The notes: generated from the sequence alone by a model not told the origin. DNA of 38,457 nucleotides from JBMFOH01 sp049969715 [NCBI: bacterium] (GCA_049969715.1 JBMFOH010000018.1:1-38457); one strand, 5' to 3'; positions 23,354-33,378 are shown, numbered from the stretch's first letter. Made by a program: numbers and translations.

Positions 23354-25123
23354 ATGAATATATCTCAAAGGATTAAAGAAAAGATAGACATCGTAGATTT
23401 GATATCATCCTATGTAAAGCTTACAAGGTCTGGAAAGAATTATATTGGTTTATGTCCTTTTCATCCAGATCATAGTCCATCTTTTACTGTTAGTCCAGAG
23501 AAACAGTTGTTTTACTGTTTTGGTTGTAAAGAGGGTGGAGATGCAATAAAGTTTTTAATGAAGATAGAACATCTGTCCTACCAGGAGGCACTTACCCGGC
23601 TAGCAAAACAGGCAGGAATAGAGATAGATGAGCTATCTGAAGGTACAGGCGAAGTTTTTAAAGACCTATTTAAGATAAATGACCTGGTAACAAGGTACTT
23701 TCACTACGTATTGATAGAAACCCCTTATGGGAAAGATGCAAGAGATTATCTTGTAAAAAGAGGTATAAAGAAGGAAACTATTGAGATATTTAAACTTGGT
23801 TATGCCCCCCCAGGGTGGAATGTACTCCAGAAGTTCTTAGGAAAAAAAGGGGTAGGTATAGATATCCAAGAAAAGTTAGGACTTATTATAAGCGACTCTG
23901 ATACAAATAAGATTTATGATAGATTTCGTAACAGGGTGATGTTTCCTATACAAGATATTTCTGGGCATACTATAGGTTTTGGGGGAAGAGTGTTAGACGA
24001 TTCCCTTCCTAAGTACCTCAATACCCCTGAGACGCCTCTTTTCCACAAGGGACAGGTTCTCTATGGGCTTTACCAAACTAGGGATGAGATAATGAAGAAG
24101 GACCAAGCCATAATAGTAGAAGGATATATGGATTGTATCTCCCTCTATCAGGCAGGAATAAAGAATGTAGTAGCATCTATGGGTACCTCTTTTACTAGAG
24201 AACAAGGGCTGGCATTAAAGAGAATCGCAAAGGACATTATTGTTGCTTTTGATGCAGATATCGCTGGAGATATTGCAGTAATAAGGGGTGCTAATATCCT
24301 AAGAGAGGTTGGGTGTAATGTAAGAATAGCTCGATGGGATCAGTTTAAAGATCCAGATGAATTAGTCCGTAATAGAGGAGCTATTGGATTTTTAGATGTA
24401 ATAAATAATGCCAAACCATTCTTAGACTATATGATGGACCTCTTTATAAGAAGATATGATATCTCCACACTTGAAGGAAGGGTTCAGTTTTTCCAAGAGT
24501 TCTTTCCACTTTTAAGGATGGAACCACATATATCTGTCCAGAGGGCATACCTAGATAAGGTATCGGCTATAAGCAAGGTCCCTCCGGATGTCTTGTATAG
24601 AGAGTTTGATCTGTTTTATGTTTCGAGAAAGAAGGAGTTTGAGGTAACCTCTGTATCCGCTCTGGGTTGGATGCAGAGTAGTGACAGAAATACACTTAGA
24701 GAAAAATTAGAGCGACAATTATTGGCTTTTGCCCTTAACCATATAGACGCTTTAGATATAATAAAAAAATCATTCCAGCCAGATATATTTACCGTAAGAG
24801 AATATAAAGATATATATGAGCGTCTATTAAATTGGAACTTTGAAGAGGGGGATTTTGAGGTAGAGGATGAAAAACTCGCAAGTATCATTGCCCGGATCGT
24901 TATCTCTGAACCTGTAGAATACTCTGAAAATTCTCTATACGAAGTTATACACAGACTAAATGCCTTGATACTTCAAAAGAAAAAAGATGACCTTACAGAG
25001 GAGCTGAAACATGCACAAGAAAGAGGAGATATAGAAAGGGCAAGGGTGCTTATGAGTGAGATCCAGCAGTTAAAAAAAGAAATCTTGACTACAGGGGAAA
25101 GGAGAATATCTATAGATGGATGA
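23354..25123 (+). CDS. dnaG: DNA primase
   Basis: 589 residues. DnaG makes RNA primers at the replication fork. The CHC2 zinc ribbon is complete (Cys34, His37, Cys55, Cys58 in CPFHPDHSP and YCFGC). The catalytic TOPRIM core shows [13 protein letters not shown] and the acidic DADIAGD. The C-terminal helicase-binding region is present. No ribosome site is visible; an extended -10 promoter lies just upstream. Its end overlaps rpoD by 8 nt, the classical dnaG-rpoD arrangement of the macromolecular-synthesis operon, here without rpsU. Confidence 0.97.
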   Translation: MNISQRIKEKIDIVDLISSYVKLTRSGKNYIGLCPFHPDHSPSFTVSPEKQLFYCFGCKEGGDAIKFLMKIEHLSYQEALTRLAKQAGIEIDELSEGTGEVFKDLFKINDLVTRYFHYVLIETPYGKDARDYLVKRGIKKETIEIFKLGYAPPGWNVLQKFLGKKGVGIDIQEKLGLIISDSDTNKIYDRFRNRVMFPIQDISGHTIGFGGRVLDDSLPKYLNTPETPLFHKGQVLYGLYQTRDEIMKKDQAIIVEGYMDCISLYQAGIKNVVASMGTSFTREQGLALKRIAKDIIVAFDADIAGDIAVIRGANILREVGCNVRIARWDQFKDPDELVRNRGAIGFLDVINNAKPFLDYMMDLFIRRYDISTLEGRVQFFQEFFPLLRMEPHISVQRAYLDKVSAISKVPPDVLYREFDLFYVSRKKEFEVTSVSALGWMQSSDRNTLREKLERQLLAFALNHIDALDIIKKSFQPDIFTVREYKDIYERLLNWNFEEGDFEVEDEKLASIIARIVISEPVEYSENSLYEVIHRLNALILQKKKDDLTEELKHAQERGDIERARVLMSEIQQLKKEILTTGERRISIDG

Positions 25124-26252
25124 AGACCTCAGAGAAGAAAAAGAGATAGAGGAGCCTGATGAGGATAATCTTGCAGATGAGGAACTCTCTCAAAATATAG
25201 AGTCTCTTCTCGATAAGGGAAGAAGCAAGGGTTTTGTTACCCAAGAGGATATACTTAATGCCATACCTGATGTAGAAAGTGATATAGAACATCTAGATTA
25301 TCTCTATAAGTTACTCATAAATCTAGGCATAGGGGTAGAGTCGGGGGAAGAGGAAGAAAAGATAGGACCTCAAGAATTGGAAAAGGTAGAAGAAGAGATA
25401 GAGAGGGAAGAGTCTGTTCCTCTAGATGATGCCGTAAGACTCTACCTGAGAGAGATAGGAAAGGTGCCTCTTCTTACTCCTGAAGAGGAGGTAGAACTTG
25501 CAAAGAGAATAAAGGAAGATAAAGACCCTGAGGCTAAGAAAAGGCTTATTGATGCAAATCTAAGATTGGTAGTAAGTATCGCCAAAAAATATATAGGAAG
25601 AGGGCTATCGCTCCTAGACCTTATCCAGGAAGGTAACCTTGGCTTAATGAGGGCGGTAGAAAAGTTTGATTATAGAAAAGGATATAAGTTTAGTACCTAT
25701 GCAACTTGGTGGATAAGACAGGCTATAACTAGGGCTATAGCTGACCAGGCAAGGACGATTAGGATTCCTGTTCATATGATAGAGACGATAAATAGACTGG
25801 TAAAGCACTCTCGTCAGTTACTGCAGGAGTTAGGAAGAGAACCTACCATAGAAGAGATTGCAGAGAGGATGGGGGTGACGCCTGAGAAGATAGAGGAGAT
25901 TATAAGGACAGCCCAGGAGCCTATATCCTTGGAGACCCCTATAGGCGAGGAAGAGGATAGTAGATTGGGAGACCTATTGGAAGATACAACTACAGTAGCT
26001 CCTGCGGATACTGCTTCTCAGCATCTTCTTTCAGAGGATATTCAGGAGATACTAGAGGGACTTTCGCCTAGAGAAAGGGAGATCATAATACTAAGGTTTG
26101 GCTTAGGAGGAGAGAGGGCGCACACTTTAGAAGAGGTTGGTAAGCATTTTAATGTGACAAGAGAGAGGATCCGTCAGATAGAGGCTAAGGCGTTGAGAAA
26201 ATTAAGACATCCAAGTCGTGCCAAAAAACTCAAGGAATATCTGGAGGGATAG
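25116..26252 (+). CDS. rpoD: RNA polymerase primary sigma factor
   Basis: 378 residues. A short acidic N-terminal region 1.1-like part is followed by region 1.2 ([20 protein letters not shown]), region 2 ([32 protein letters not shown]), region 3 ([14 protein letters not shown]) and region 4 ([34 protein letters not shown]). All recognition helices of a housekeeping sigma-70 are intact. This agrees with the TTGACA/TATAAT promoters seen across the window. It is coupled to dnaG and abuts mtlD. Confidence 0.97.
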   Translation: MDEDLREEKEIEEPDEDNLADEELSQNIESLLDKGRSKGFVTQEDILNAIPDVESDIEHLDYLYKLLINLGIGVESGEEEEKIGPQELEKVEEEIEREESVPLDDAVRLYLREIGKVPLLTPEEEVELAKRIKEDKDPEAKKRLIDANLRLVVSIAKKYIGRGLSLLDLIQEGNLGLMRAVEKFDYRKGYKFSTYATWWIRQAITRAIADQARTIRIPVHMIETINRLVKHSRQLLQELGREPTIEEIAERMGVTPEKIEEIIRTAQEPISLETPIGEEEDSRLGDLLEDTTTVAPADTASQHLLSEDIQEILEGLSPREREIIILRFGLGGERAHTLEEVGKHFNVTRERIRQIEAKALRKLRHPSRAKKLKEYLEG

Positions 26253-27383
26253 ATGTTTATTGTTCAGTTTGGAGCGGGGAATATTGGCAGGGGGCTTATA
26301 GGGCATATATTCTATAAGGCTGGGTATAAGATTATATTTGCTGATGTCAATAAGGATTTGATATCTAACCTAAGGAGAGAAGGAAGATATATAGTAAGAC
26401 TGATAAGTGATTCTGTTAGAGAAGAAGTGATAGATAACTTTGAAATATTTCATATAGAGGAAGATAGAGAGGTCTTGATAGACTTTCTCTCTAAGGCATC
26501 TATTATTTCTACTGCAGTAGGACCAAATATCTATCTATCGTTAGCCCCTATCATAGCAGAGGGATTAAAAAGGCACAGAAGGGAATTTGTAAATGTGATA
26601 GCAGGTGAGAATTTCTACCTCGCTACTACCCAATTAAGAGAAGAGATAAGTAAATTTATAAATCCTATTCCAGATTGGATAGGGTTCCCAGATGTAGAGA
26701 TTGCAAGGATTGTTCCCCCCGGAGAGAAAGGACAACTTACAGTAAGTGTAGAAGATTATGATGAATTTCTTATAGACAAAAGTTCTTTTGTTGGCCCTCT
26801 CCTTAACATCCCTGAGATAGAATTTGTAGATAATTTTGAACTATACTGGAGGAGAAAGATCTATACTATAAATATGTCCCATGCCATCTTAGGTTATCTG
26901 GGATATTTAAAGGGGTACTCAACAGTAATAGAATCGATAAGGGATAGCTGGATAAGAGAGATATTAGATGGGGCTCTAAAAGAGGTGATAGAGTTACTCT
27001 CTCTATTAGGGCTAGGAAGGATGTCTCTAGAGGAATACGCTAAGAAGGTAGTTTCTAGACTTTCAAATGAAAAATTAGGGGATACGGTAATTAGAGTAGG
27101 AAGGGACCCGATAAGAAAGTTAGGCCCAAACGATAGATTAGTAGGACCAGCATTAGAGTGTGAAAGGAGAGGACTTCCCTATGAATATCTAGCTACCGGG
27201 ATAGCAGGAGCCCTCCTCTTTGATTATCTCGAAGACGAGATGGCGATTAGACTTCAAGAAAAGATAAGAAAAGAAGGCATAGATAGGGTATTGAAGGATA
27301 TATGTAATGTTCTTCCAGACTCTTCCCTTGGGAAAAAGATAAAAGAGAAGTACTCCCTACTGAGCTCTATAAAGAGGCGATGA
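26253..27383 (+). CDS. mtlD: Mannitol-1-phosphate 5-dehydrogenase
   Basis: 376 residues. The Rossmann start FGAGNIGRGLIG with FADVN, STAVGPN and the catalytic-region Lys/His area near NMSHAILGYLGYLKGY match MtlD, which links mannitol 1-phosphate and fructose 6-phosphate. Length matches the family. The ATG follows the rpoD stop with no gap, and the next gene overlaps it (ATGA). No mannitol PTS is nearby. Here it may make mannitol as a solute or redox sink rather than feed on it; that is inference. Confidence 0.88.
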   Translation: MFIVQFGAGNIGRGLIGHIFYKAGYKIIFADVNKDLISNLRREGRYIVRLISDSVREEVIDNFEIFHIEEDREVLIDFLSKASIISTAVGPNIYLSLAPIIAEGLKRHRREFVNVIAGENFYLATTQLREEISKFINPIPDWIGFPDVEIARIVPPGEKGQLTVSVEDYDEFLIDKSSFVGPLLNIPEIEFVDNFELYWRRKIYTINMSHAILGYLGYLKGYSTVIESIRDSWIREILDGALKEVIELLSLLGLGRMSLEEYAKKVVSRLSNEKLGDTVIRVGRDPIRKLGPNDRLVGPALECERRGLPYEYLATGIAGALLFDYLEDEMAIRLQEKIRKEGIDRVLKDICNVLPDSSLGKKIKEKYSLLSSIKRR

Positions 27384-28462
27384 AGAGATTAGATTATAAT
27401 AATCCCAAGATTGCAAAGAGTCTTATTGACGAGATCTATTCGTTCTCTTCTAGAGATATAATTATAATGGAATTTTGTGGAACCCATACCCATTCTATAT
27501 TTAGATTTGGTATAAGGGAACTTTTACCTAAAAATATCAGTATGCTTTCTGGCCCAGGTTGCCCTGTATGTGTAACAGACGCTAGGGACATAGACTACTG
27601 TATAGCCCTTTCTTCTCTTCCAGATGTAATTATTACAACATTTGGTGATATGATTAGGGTTCCAGGGAGCTCTAAGAGTCTACAGGAGGTAAAGGCAGAA
27701 GGAGCTGATGTAAGGATAGTCTACAGTAGTATGGATGCTATAAATGTGGCTAGGGAAAATCCTAAGAAAAAAGTAGTTTTCCTTGGTGTCGGTTTTGAAA
27801 CTACAGCTCCTACTGTGGCTAGCTCTATCATAGAGGCAGAAAAAAATAATATAGACAACTATTTTGTCTACTCTATGCATAAGCTTACTCCGCCTGCTAT
27901 GGAGGCTATACTGAATTTAGGAGAGATAAGGCTGAACGGAATCCTTGGTCCAGGTCATGTGAGTACTGTGATAGGTTGGAAGGCATGGGAATTTGTCCCT
28001 TTAAGATATAGATTGCCTGTAGTGGTTGCAGGATTTGATGCGGTAGATATACTGTTGGGGATACTTAACATAGTAAAACTCTGTAGTGGAGATAAATTAG
28101 AAGTAGTAAATGCATATCAAAGGGCAGTAAAACCGTATGGAAATAGTTATGCTTTAAGCCTGATGAATGAGGTGTTTGAAAGAGATGATGCTCTGTGGAG
28201 AGGGCTAGGAGAGCTTCCTCAAAGTGGACTTCAAATTAAGAATAAGTATAAAAGATTCGATGCGAGGCTAGAGTTTCCTTTTGATATTCCTTCTAAGCCA
28301 AAGCCAAAAGGATGTAGGTGTGATGAAGTAATTAGAGGAGTAATCTCTCCGTTAGAGTGTTCTCTATTTGGGATTGCCTGTACTCCAAGCCATCCTGTTG
28401 GTCCCTGTATGGTATCATCTGAAGGAACCTGTAGTGCCTACTATATATACGGAGGTAAATAA
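27380..28462 (+). CDS. hypD: Hydrogenase maturation factor HypD
   Basis: 360 residues. HypD carries the Fe(CN)2CO precursor together with HypC during [NiFe]-hydrogenase cofactor assembly. Conserved motifs are MEFCGTHTHSI (Cys33), GPGCPVC (Cys61, Cys64) and the C-terminal cysteine cluster for the 4Fe-4S centre (GCRCDEVIRG, CSLFGIACTP, GPCMVSSEGTC). It overlaps mtlD by 4 nt and hypE by one base. HypA, B, C and F are not in the window, nor are hydrogenase structural genes. Confidence 0.95.
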   Translation: MKRLDYNNPKIAKSLIDEIYSFSSRDIIIMEFCGTHTHSIFRFGIRELLPKNISMLSGPGCPVCVTDARDIDYCIALSSLPDVIITTFGDMIRVPGSSKSLQEVKAEGADVRIVYSSMDAINVARENPKKKVVFLGVGFETTAPTVASSIIEAEKNNIDNYFVYSMHKLTPPAMEAILNLGEIRLNGILGPGHVSTVIGWKAWEFVPLRYRLPVVVAGFDAVDILLGILNIVKLCSGDKLEVVNAYQRAVKPYGNSYALSLMNEVFERDDALWRGLGELPQSGLQIKNKYKRFDARLEFPFDIPSKPKPKGCRCDEVIRGVISPLECSLFGIACTPSHPVGPCMVSSEGTCSAYYIYGGK

Positions 28463-29463
28463 TGGGTCAGATACTTCTTTCTTATGGAAGCGGAGGAAAA
28501 CTTACCCATCAACTTATAAAAGAGATATTCTTTAGATATTTTGGCAACCCTATTCTCTCTCAGATGAACGATTCAGCTGTCTTTTCTATTAATGGAAGGG
28601 TGGCTTTTACTACTGATAGCTACACTGTAGACCCTATATTCTTTCCCGGAGGGAATATAGGAGAATTGGCAATAAACGGAACAGTAAATGATCTCTCGAT
28701 GATGGGTGCAGTGCCCCTATATATAAGTATTGGTTTTATTATAGAGGAAGGATTTTCTATTGAGGACCTAGAACAGATTGCAATCTCTATAAAGAAAGCT
28801 TCTGAGGAGGCAGGGGTTGAGGTTGTAGCTGGAGACACTAAGGTTGTAGAGAAGGGAAAGGCGGATAAACTCTTTATAAACACCTCTGGCATAGGTATCA
28901 TTCCTGATGGAATAGATATAAGAGGAGATAATGCAAAGCCTGGAGATGCAGTAATTGTAAGTGGTACTATTGGTGATCATGGGATAGCCATCTTGAGTCA
29001 GAGGAAAGACTTACACTTTTCTACAGAGATAAAAAGTGATACTGCACCTCTAAATAGGATGGTAGAAGAGATGACAAAGGTAGTTAAAGAGGTTCATGTT
29101 CTTAGAGACCCTACAAGGGGAGGATTAGCAACAACGCTCAATGAGATTGCTCAATCCTCAAATGTGGGGATAGAGATATATGAGTCTGAGATACCTATAA
29201 GTCCTTCTGTAGAGAATGCCTGTAATCTATTAGGTCTTGATCCTCTATATATTGCAAATGAAGGAAAACTTATTGCCATAGCCCCTAAAGATAAGGCAAA
29301 TAAATTATTAGAAATTATGCATAAATTCCCTTATGGAAAAGAGGCAAAAATAATGGGAGAGGTCACCCAAGAACATCCTGGTATAGTGATTCTTCATACA
29401 AAACTCGGAGCTCATAGAATACTGGATATGCTTTCAGGCGACCCTCTCCCAAGGATATGCTAG
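28462..29463 (+). CDS. hypE: Hydrogenase maturation factor HypE
   Basis: 333 residues of the PurM/AIR-synthase fold. HypE turns the carbamoyl group on its C-terminal cysteine into the thiocyanate that gives the cyanide ligands of [NiFe]-hydrogenase. The C-terminus is the canonical PRIC. Other family blocks are SYGSGGKLTHQLI, FTTDSYTVDPIFFPGG and RDPTRGGLATTLNEIA. The start shares a base with the hypD stop (TAATG). The stop overlaps that of the convergent nuoF in a CTAG, so no terminator separates the two operons. Confidence 0.96.
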   Translation: MGQILLSYGSGGKLTHQLIKEIFFRYFGNPILSQMNDSAVFSINGRVAFTTDSYTVDPIFFPGGNIGELAINGTVNDLSMMGAVPLYISIGFIIEEGFSIEDLEQIAISIKKASEEAGVEVVAGDTKVVEKGKADKLFINTSGIGIIPDGIDIRGDNAKPGDAVIVSGTIGDHGIAILSQRKDLHFSTEIKSDTAPLNRMVEEMTKVVKEVHVLRDPTRGGLATTLNEIAQSSNVGIEIYESEIPISPSVENACNLLGLDPLYIANEGKLIAIAPKDKANKLLEIMHKFPYGKEAKIMGEVTQEHPGIVILHTKLGAHRILDMLSGDPLPRIC

Positions 29464-31094
29464 ACTGCTACTGAAAGAACCTCAGGTGATTTTTCAAAGT
29501 AACATCTACCTGTTCTGCATTTTCCATATACATGTTCGATAATTTCGTCTTTAAAGTATTTTATAGCTGAAGCAATTGGCATAATGGGAGATTGACCTAA
29601 AGCGCAGAAGCTTGTCTGCTGCATATAAGAGGCGATCTCTAATATTTTATCTATAACGTCTGGATTCCCAGTATTTATATTTGAAATCAGATTATAGAGC
29701 TTATCTCCTCCCACCCTACAGGGGGTACACTTCCCACAGGATTCCTTCCTGAAGAAATTCATTACCGAAGAGAGGATGTCTACTATGCAGGTGGAATCAT
29801 CCATTATGAGTATGGCTCCTGAACCCAAGGTAGCACTTAGTGGCTTAAGACTATCAAAGTCCATAGGGATATCTAGTGCATCTTCTCCCAAGAGGGCACC
29901 TGCTGTTCCTCCAACCTGAGCTATCTTAAAAGCTCTTCCGGTTCTTATTCCCCCACCATAGCCATATATTATCTCTCTTAATGTGACACCCATGGGAACT
30001 TCTATCAATCCAGCATTTGTAATGTGGCCTAGGATGGTATAGACCTTAGTTCCTGGAGATTTTTCTGTTCCAAAGCCTTTGAACCAGTCTGCTCCATTCT
30101 GTATGATGCTGGGGACATTTGCCAATGTTTCTACATTGTTTATAACTGTAGGCTTTCCCCAGAGCCCTGCATCAGTAGGATAAGGCGGTTTGAATCTTGG
30201 CTCTCCCCGTTTGCCCTCTAAAGATTCTATCAGTGCGGTTTCTTCTCCACATATATAAGCTCCAGCACCCTTCTTTATTACTATATCAAAGCTAAATCCT
30301 GTCCCAAAGATATCTTTACCTAAGAATCCGTACTCTTTCGCCTGAGAGAGGGCTTTCTCTATTCTCTCTATGGAGAGTTTATACTCTCCCCTAATATATA
30401 TGTAACCTTTCTCTGCTCCTATTGCATACCCGGTAATAATCATTCCTTCAATGATTTTATGTGGGTCTCCTTCAAGAATAAGTCTGTCTTTAAATGTCCC
30501 TGGCTCTCCTTCATCTGCATTGCAGAGTAGATACTTAGGGGTTCCTTTAGATTTGGATGCAAATTCCCATTTTAAACCAGTCGGAAATCCTGCCCCTCCT
30601 CTTCCTCTTAAACCAGATCTCTTAACCTCCTGGATGACATCCTGTGGTTTCATCCCTAGCACTACTTTTCCAAGCGCCTCATAACCACCTACAGCAATAT
30701 ATTCCTCTATAGAATCCGGATTTATAATACCTACATTCTTTAAGACTATACGTGGCTGTTTAGATATGTCAAACTTGGTAGGCTCCTTTACTACCACTCT
30801 AGGAATGCTAGCACTCATCATAAGCCTTTTTACTGGCCTTCCCTTTAATATATGCTCTTCTACAATTATAGGAACATCCTTTACAGTTACATTCCTATAC
30901 ATTATCCCTTCGGGGTACACAATAATTACTACCCCATCGCTACTAGAGCCAAGAGACCCTGTTTCTAAAACCTTTACTTCATCTTGTAGGTTTCTTTTGT
31001 TTAACTCTTTGGTCAGTTCTTGCATTACGTCTCTTGCACCAGCAAGGATAGAAGATCCATCTATACCTACGAGTATATGACTTCTTACAATCAT
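29460..31094 (-). CDS. nuoF: NADH-binding flavoprotein NuoF/HndC with a cluster-less thioredoxin-like N-terminal domain
   Basis: 544 residues. The thioredoxin-like domain (1-90) is followed by the FMN/NADH module (GRGGAGFPTGLKWEF, NADEGEPGTFKDR, GAYICGEETALIESLEG) and the 4Fe-4S site (ESCGKCTPCR with a later SFCALG). The four cysteines that bind [2Fe-2S] in related HndC/HoxF-like domains are gone: positions 10, 15, 47 and 51 are Gly, Ser, Ser and Ser (TGSLGSSSDG against the usual TGCxGxCxxG). The C-terminal double 4Fe-4S ferredoxin domain of HndC is also absent; only GKCRTGRC remains. It overlaps nuoE by 4 nt. The electron partner is not encoded here. Confidence 0.93.
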   Translation of the reverse strand: MIVRSHILVGIDGSSILAGARDVMQELTKELNKRNLQDEVKVLETGSLGSSSDGVVIIVYPEGIMYRNVTVKDVPIIVEEHILKGRPVKRLMMSASIPRVVVKEPTKFDISKQPRIVLKNVGIINPDSIEEYIAVGGYEALGKVVLGMKPQDVIQEVKRSGLRGRGGAGFPTGLKWEFASKSKGTPKYLLCNADEGEPGTFKDRLILEGDPHKIIEGMIITGYAIGAEKGYIYIRGEYKLSIERIEKALSQAKEYGFLGKDIFGTGFSFDIVIKKGAGAYICGEETALIESLEGKRGEPRFKPPYPTDAGLWGKPTVINNVETLANVPSIIQNGADWFKGFGTEKSPGTKVYTILGHITNAGLIEVPMGVTLREIIYGYGGGIRTGRAFKIAQVGGTAGALLGEDALDIPMDFDSLKPLSATLGSGAILIMDDSTCIVDILSSVMNFFRKESCGKCTPCRVGGDKLYNLISNINTGNPDVIDKILEIASYMQQTSFCALGQSPIMPIASAIKYFKDEIIEHVYGKCRTGRCYFEKSPEVLSVAV

Positions 31095-31558
31095 TTTAGT
31101 CCCTCTCTTTCTCTAAGATTCTCTATTATCTCTTTTACCTTTTCAGGAGTAAGGTTACCAAATGCCTCCTCATTTACTATCATAGCAGGAGCCACCCCAC
31201 ATATTCCAAGGCAACTTACCTCCTCTAAGGTAAACAGCCCATCTTCAGTTGTCTCTCCCGGCTCAATACCAAGGACTTCTTTTAGGGTTTCTATGATTTT
31301 TGGTGAACCTTCTACATGACATGGTGTTGAGACACATACCCTTACTATATACTTTCCTCTAGGTTCTGTACTGAAGAGTCCATAGAAAGTAGCTGTTTCA
31401 TAAATCTTTGAGACAGGAAGTCTAAGATACTCCGCTACCTTTACCATATCCTCATTAGAGAGATATTGGTTAGGTTTTGAATCCTGCAGATCATGAAGAA
31501 TCAAGAGGACATTCTCCATCTTCGGTTCATATCTATTCAAAATTTCTTCTACACTCAT
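31091..31558 (-). CDS. nuoE: NuoE/HndA-type [2Fe-2S] subunit
   Basis: 155 residues of the 24-kDa NADH-dehydrogenase family. The thioredoxin-like fold binds one [2Fe-2S] through Cys75, Cys80, Cys116 and Cys120 (CVSTPC and CLGIC), all present. It pairs with NuoF to pass electrons from NADH. It is the first gene of a two-gene operon with its own consensus-like promoter. As no NuoG, HydA or other complex subunit follows, the pair must serve a partner encoded elsewhere, such as an electron-bifurcating hydrogenase or formate dehydrogenase. Confidence 0.95.
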   Translation of the reverse strand: MSVEEILNRYEPKMENVLLILHDLQDSKPNQYLSNEDMVKVAEYLRLPVSKIYETATFYGLFSTEPRGKYIVRVCVSTPCHVEGSPKIIETLKEVLGIEPGETTEDGLFTLEEVSCLGICGVAPAMIVNEEAFGNLTPEKVKEIIENLREREGLK

Positions 31559-31604
31559 ACAATTCCTCCCAATCTATATAAAATCTTCACTCTTAATGTA
31601 GTCT

Positions 31605-31633
31605 ATATTAATAGATTAGGCTGAAATAGTCAA
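31605..31633 (-). promoter_or_regulatory. Promoter of nuoEF
   Basis: Minus strand -35 TTGACT (31633-31628) and -10 TAATAT (31610-31605), spacer 17 nt. Nine-base inverted arms AATAGATTA/TAATCTATT at 31610-31618 and 31663-31671 flank the -35 and could be regulatory. Confidence 0.65.
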
Positions 31634-31666
31634 GTTATACCTAGGCTTTATCTAGACCTTATTAAT

Positions 31667-33304
31667 CTATTCACATCCTTCTATCGGTGGAATACTTGTT
31701 TTCAATTGGGAACTTCTCAGACCTGCTTCAATGACACCAATTACTCGGCGAGCTTGTTCTGGTTTTACAATCAATTCTTCGTGCATTAATAGATGATCGG
31801 CTATATTACGATAGAATTCGCTCCAATAATTTTCCGTATCAGCTTTTAATAAACTATCCTGTTTTATTCCAGAGGTGTATGAGATGAGTCTTATCTCATT
31901 ATTCCAGTTTACTTCTATCGCTCCTTTTGCGCCTAGGATACGCCACTTAGGTCGTGCAATGGCTGATATATTAGATATTATAAAGTCAGCAGTAACTCCA
32001 TTTTTAAATCTGATAGATACTTGTCCATAATCCTCATTAGTTACCGAATGCCAAACTCTTTTCTGAAAGTCACCTGTTATCTGGGTAATTTGAGATGGTA
32101 CCAAATTTAGTATCCAATCGATAAAGTGAGACCCCCAGTCGTGCATTACACTGCCGCATATCTCTTTATCAGAACGCCACTGGAATCCAGGGTGCCCATA
32201 GTTTTCTGCCCCTGCCTCGATATGAAATATATCACCGATAAGTCCTCTTGAGATTATATCTTTAATCATTAAGTAATCACTATCCCAGCGACGATTATGA
32301 AATACACTAAGCATGCGCTGTTTTTCTCTAGCCTTATCAATCATAACATTAGCCTCTTGTACTGTGATAGACATAGGTTTTTCTACAACTACATGTTTAC
32401 CAGCCTCTAGGGATTTGAGTGTAGATGCTCTATGTACATTATGAGGAACTACTACAAAAACCAGGTCTAAATCTGGTAGAGATAGCATATCATCTAACTC
32501 TGTAAAGTAACCCTTAAGGTCAGAATGTTCTTGTCTCGCCATTTCAACCCTTTCTGGATTACTATCACATATCGCTATAAGTTTTAAGCCTAGAGTCTGA
32601 TTGATCTTTCCTGCATGAAATCTTCCCATACCACCATAGCCTAAGATACCACATGATATTGTCTTTTCGGTTAGGTTTTCTCCAGTAGTCCATGCTATAG
32701 AACGTATTAGTAGTTTCTGGAATTCAGGATGATTCCATACTTGGAGAGAATGTCCATTTGCTAGATAAGCTATACGTCCTTTCCCATATTCACGGATATA
32801 GACCATAGGAATCTCTTTTCCTTGCCATATAGTATAAGCTAGTAGTTTTACCTTGTTGGGGTCATAGCTCTGGAGATGGTACATTTCATCATAGAGACTA
32901 AAGTCAGGCATACGAGTAGTTAAATAGTGATTTCTATCTTTTATAAATACTTTAAATTCATGCTGAGGTGGATGGGTTAAGAATTCTCCTCCAATCATCT
33001 CTATGTAGGGACGGCTACCACGGAAACTGTCAGTTGCCGAATGAATTCCAACGAAACCACCGCCATTAGTAATAAAATCTAGGAGTCCCTTCTCCCTTTC
33101 AGAAATCAGGTCATTAGAAAAGCCAGTAGTATAAACTATTACAGTTGAGTAATCTCTATTAGGAAGATCTGTAAATACATCAAGGTTATTAGTCATTTCT
33201 AATTCAAATCGTCCATCACTTTCTAACAGAGTCTTCAGTATCTTTCCAGCAGATTCGGTAGGATGAAACTCTGGCCCACCGTACACATATAAGATCTTCT
33301 TCAT
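31667..33304 (-). CDS. ThuA-like domain fused to Gfo/Idh/MocA oxidoreductase
   Basis: 545 residues in two parts. Residues 1-210 form a ThuA-type domain of the glutamine-amidotransferase-like fold (YVYGGPEFHP, GGGFVGIHSATDSF, YDEMYHL, GKGRIAYLANGHS). Residues 215-545 form a Gfo/Idh/MocA NAD(P)-dependent sugar dehydrogenase (GILGYGGMGRFHAGK, then VVVEKPM carrying the catalytic Lys, and HDWGSHFIDW). Stand-alone neighbours of this kind are common in sugar catabolism, and the fusion suggests direct channelling of a keto-sugar product. No signal peptide. It ends next to the nuoEF promoter and starts behind AAGGAGG after the cold-shock terminator. Confidence 0.9.
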   Translation of the reverse strand: MKKILYVYGGPEFHPTESAGKILKTLLESDGRFELEMTNNLDVFTDLPNRDYSTVIVYTTGFSNDLISEREKGLLDFITNGGGFVGIHSATDSFRGSRPYIEMIGGEFLTHPPQHEFKVFIKDRNHYLTTRMPDFSLYDEMYHLQSYDPNKVKLLAYTIWQGKEIPMVYIREYGKGRIAYLANGHSLQVWNHPEFQKLLIRSIAWTTGENLTEKTISCGILGYGGMGRFHAGKINQTLGLKLIAICDSNPERVEMARQEHSDLKGYFTELDDMLSLPDLDLVFVVVPHNVHRASTLKSLEAGKHVVVEKPMSITVQEANVMIDKAREKQRMLSVFHNRRWDSDYLMIKDIISRGLIGDIFHIEAGAENYGHPGFQWRSDKEICGSVMHDWGSHFIDWILNLVPSQITQITGDFQKRVWHSVTNEDYGQVSIRFKNGVTADFIISNISAIARPKWRILGAKGAIEVNWNNEIRLISYTSGIKQDSLLKADTENYWSEFYRNIADHLLMHEELIVKPEQARRVIGVIEAGLRSSQLKTSIPPIEGCE

Positions 33305-33336
33305 TCTATAAAACCTCCTTTATTTCCTAAAAATTA

Positions 33337-33360
33337 AGGCTCTGGCTTAAGCCAGAGCCT
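33337..33360 (-). terminator. Terminator of the cold-shock gene
   Basis: The 24-bp perfect palindrome has arms AGGCTCTGGCTT and AAGCCAGAGCCT and is followed on the minus strand by TTAATTTTT. It ends the csp transcript 19 nt after the stop codon. Confidence 0.85.
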
Positions 33361-33378
33361 ATTCTTTCTAGGTTATCG

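Noticed and set aside
30451-31319. Long plus-strand open frames
   Set aside because: They are shadows of nuoF and nuoE, which carry clear family motifs on the other strand.
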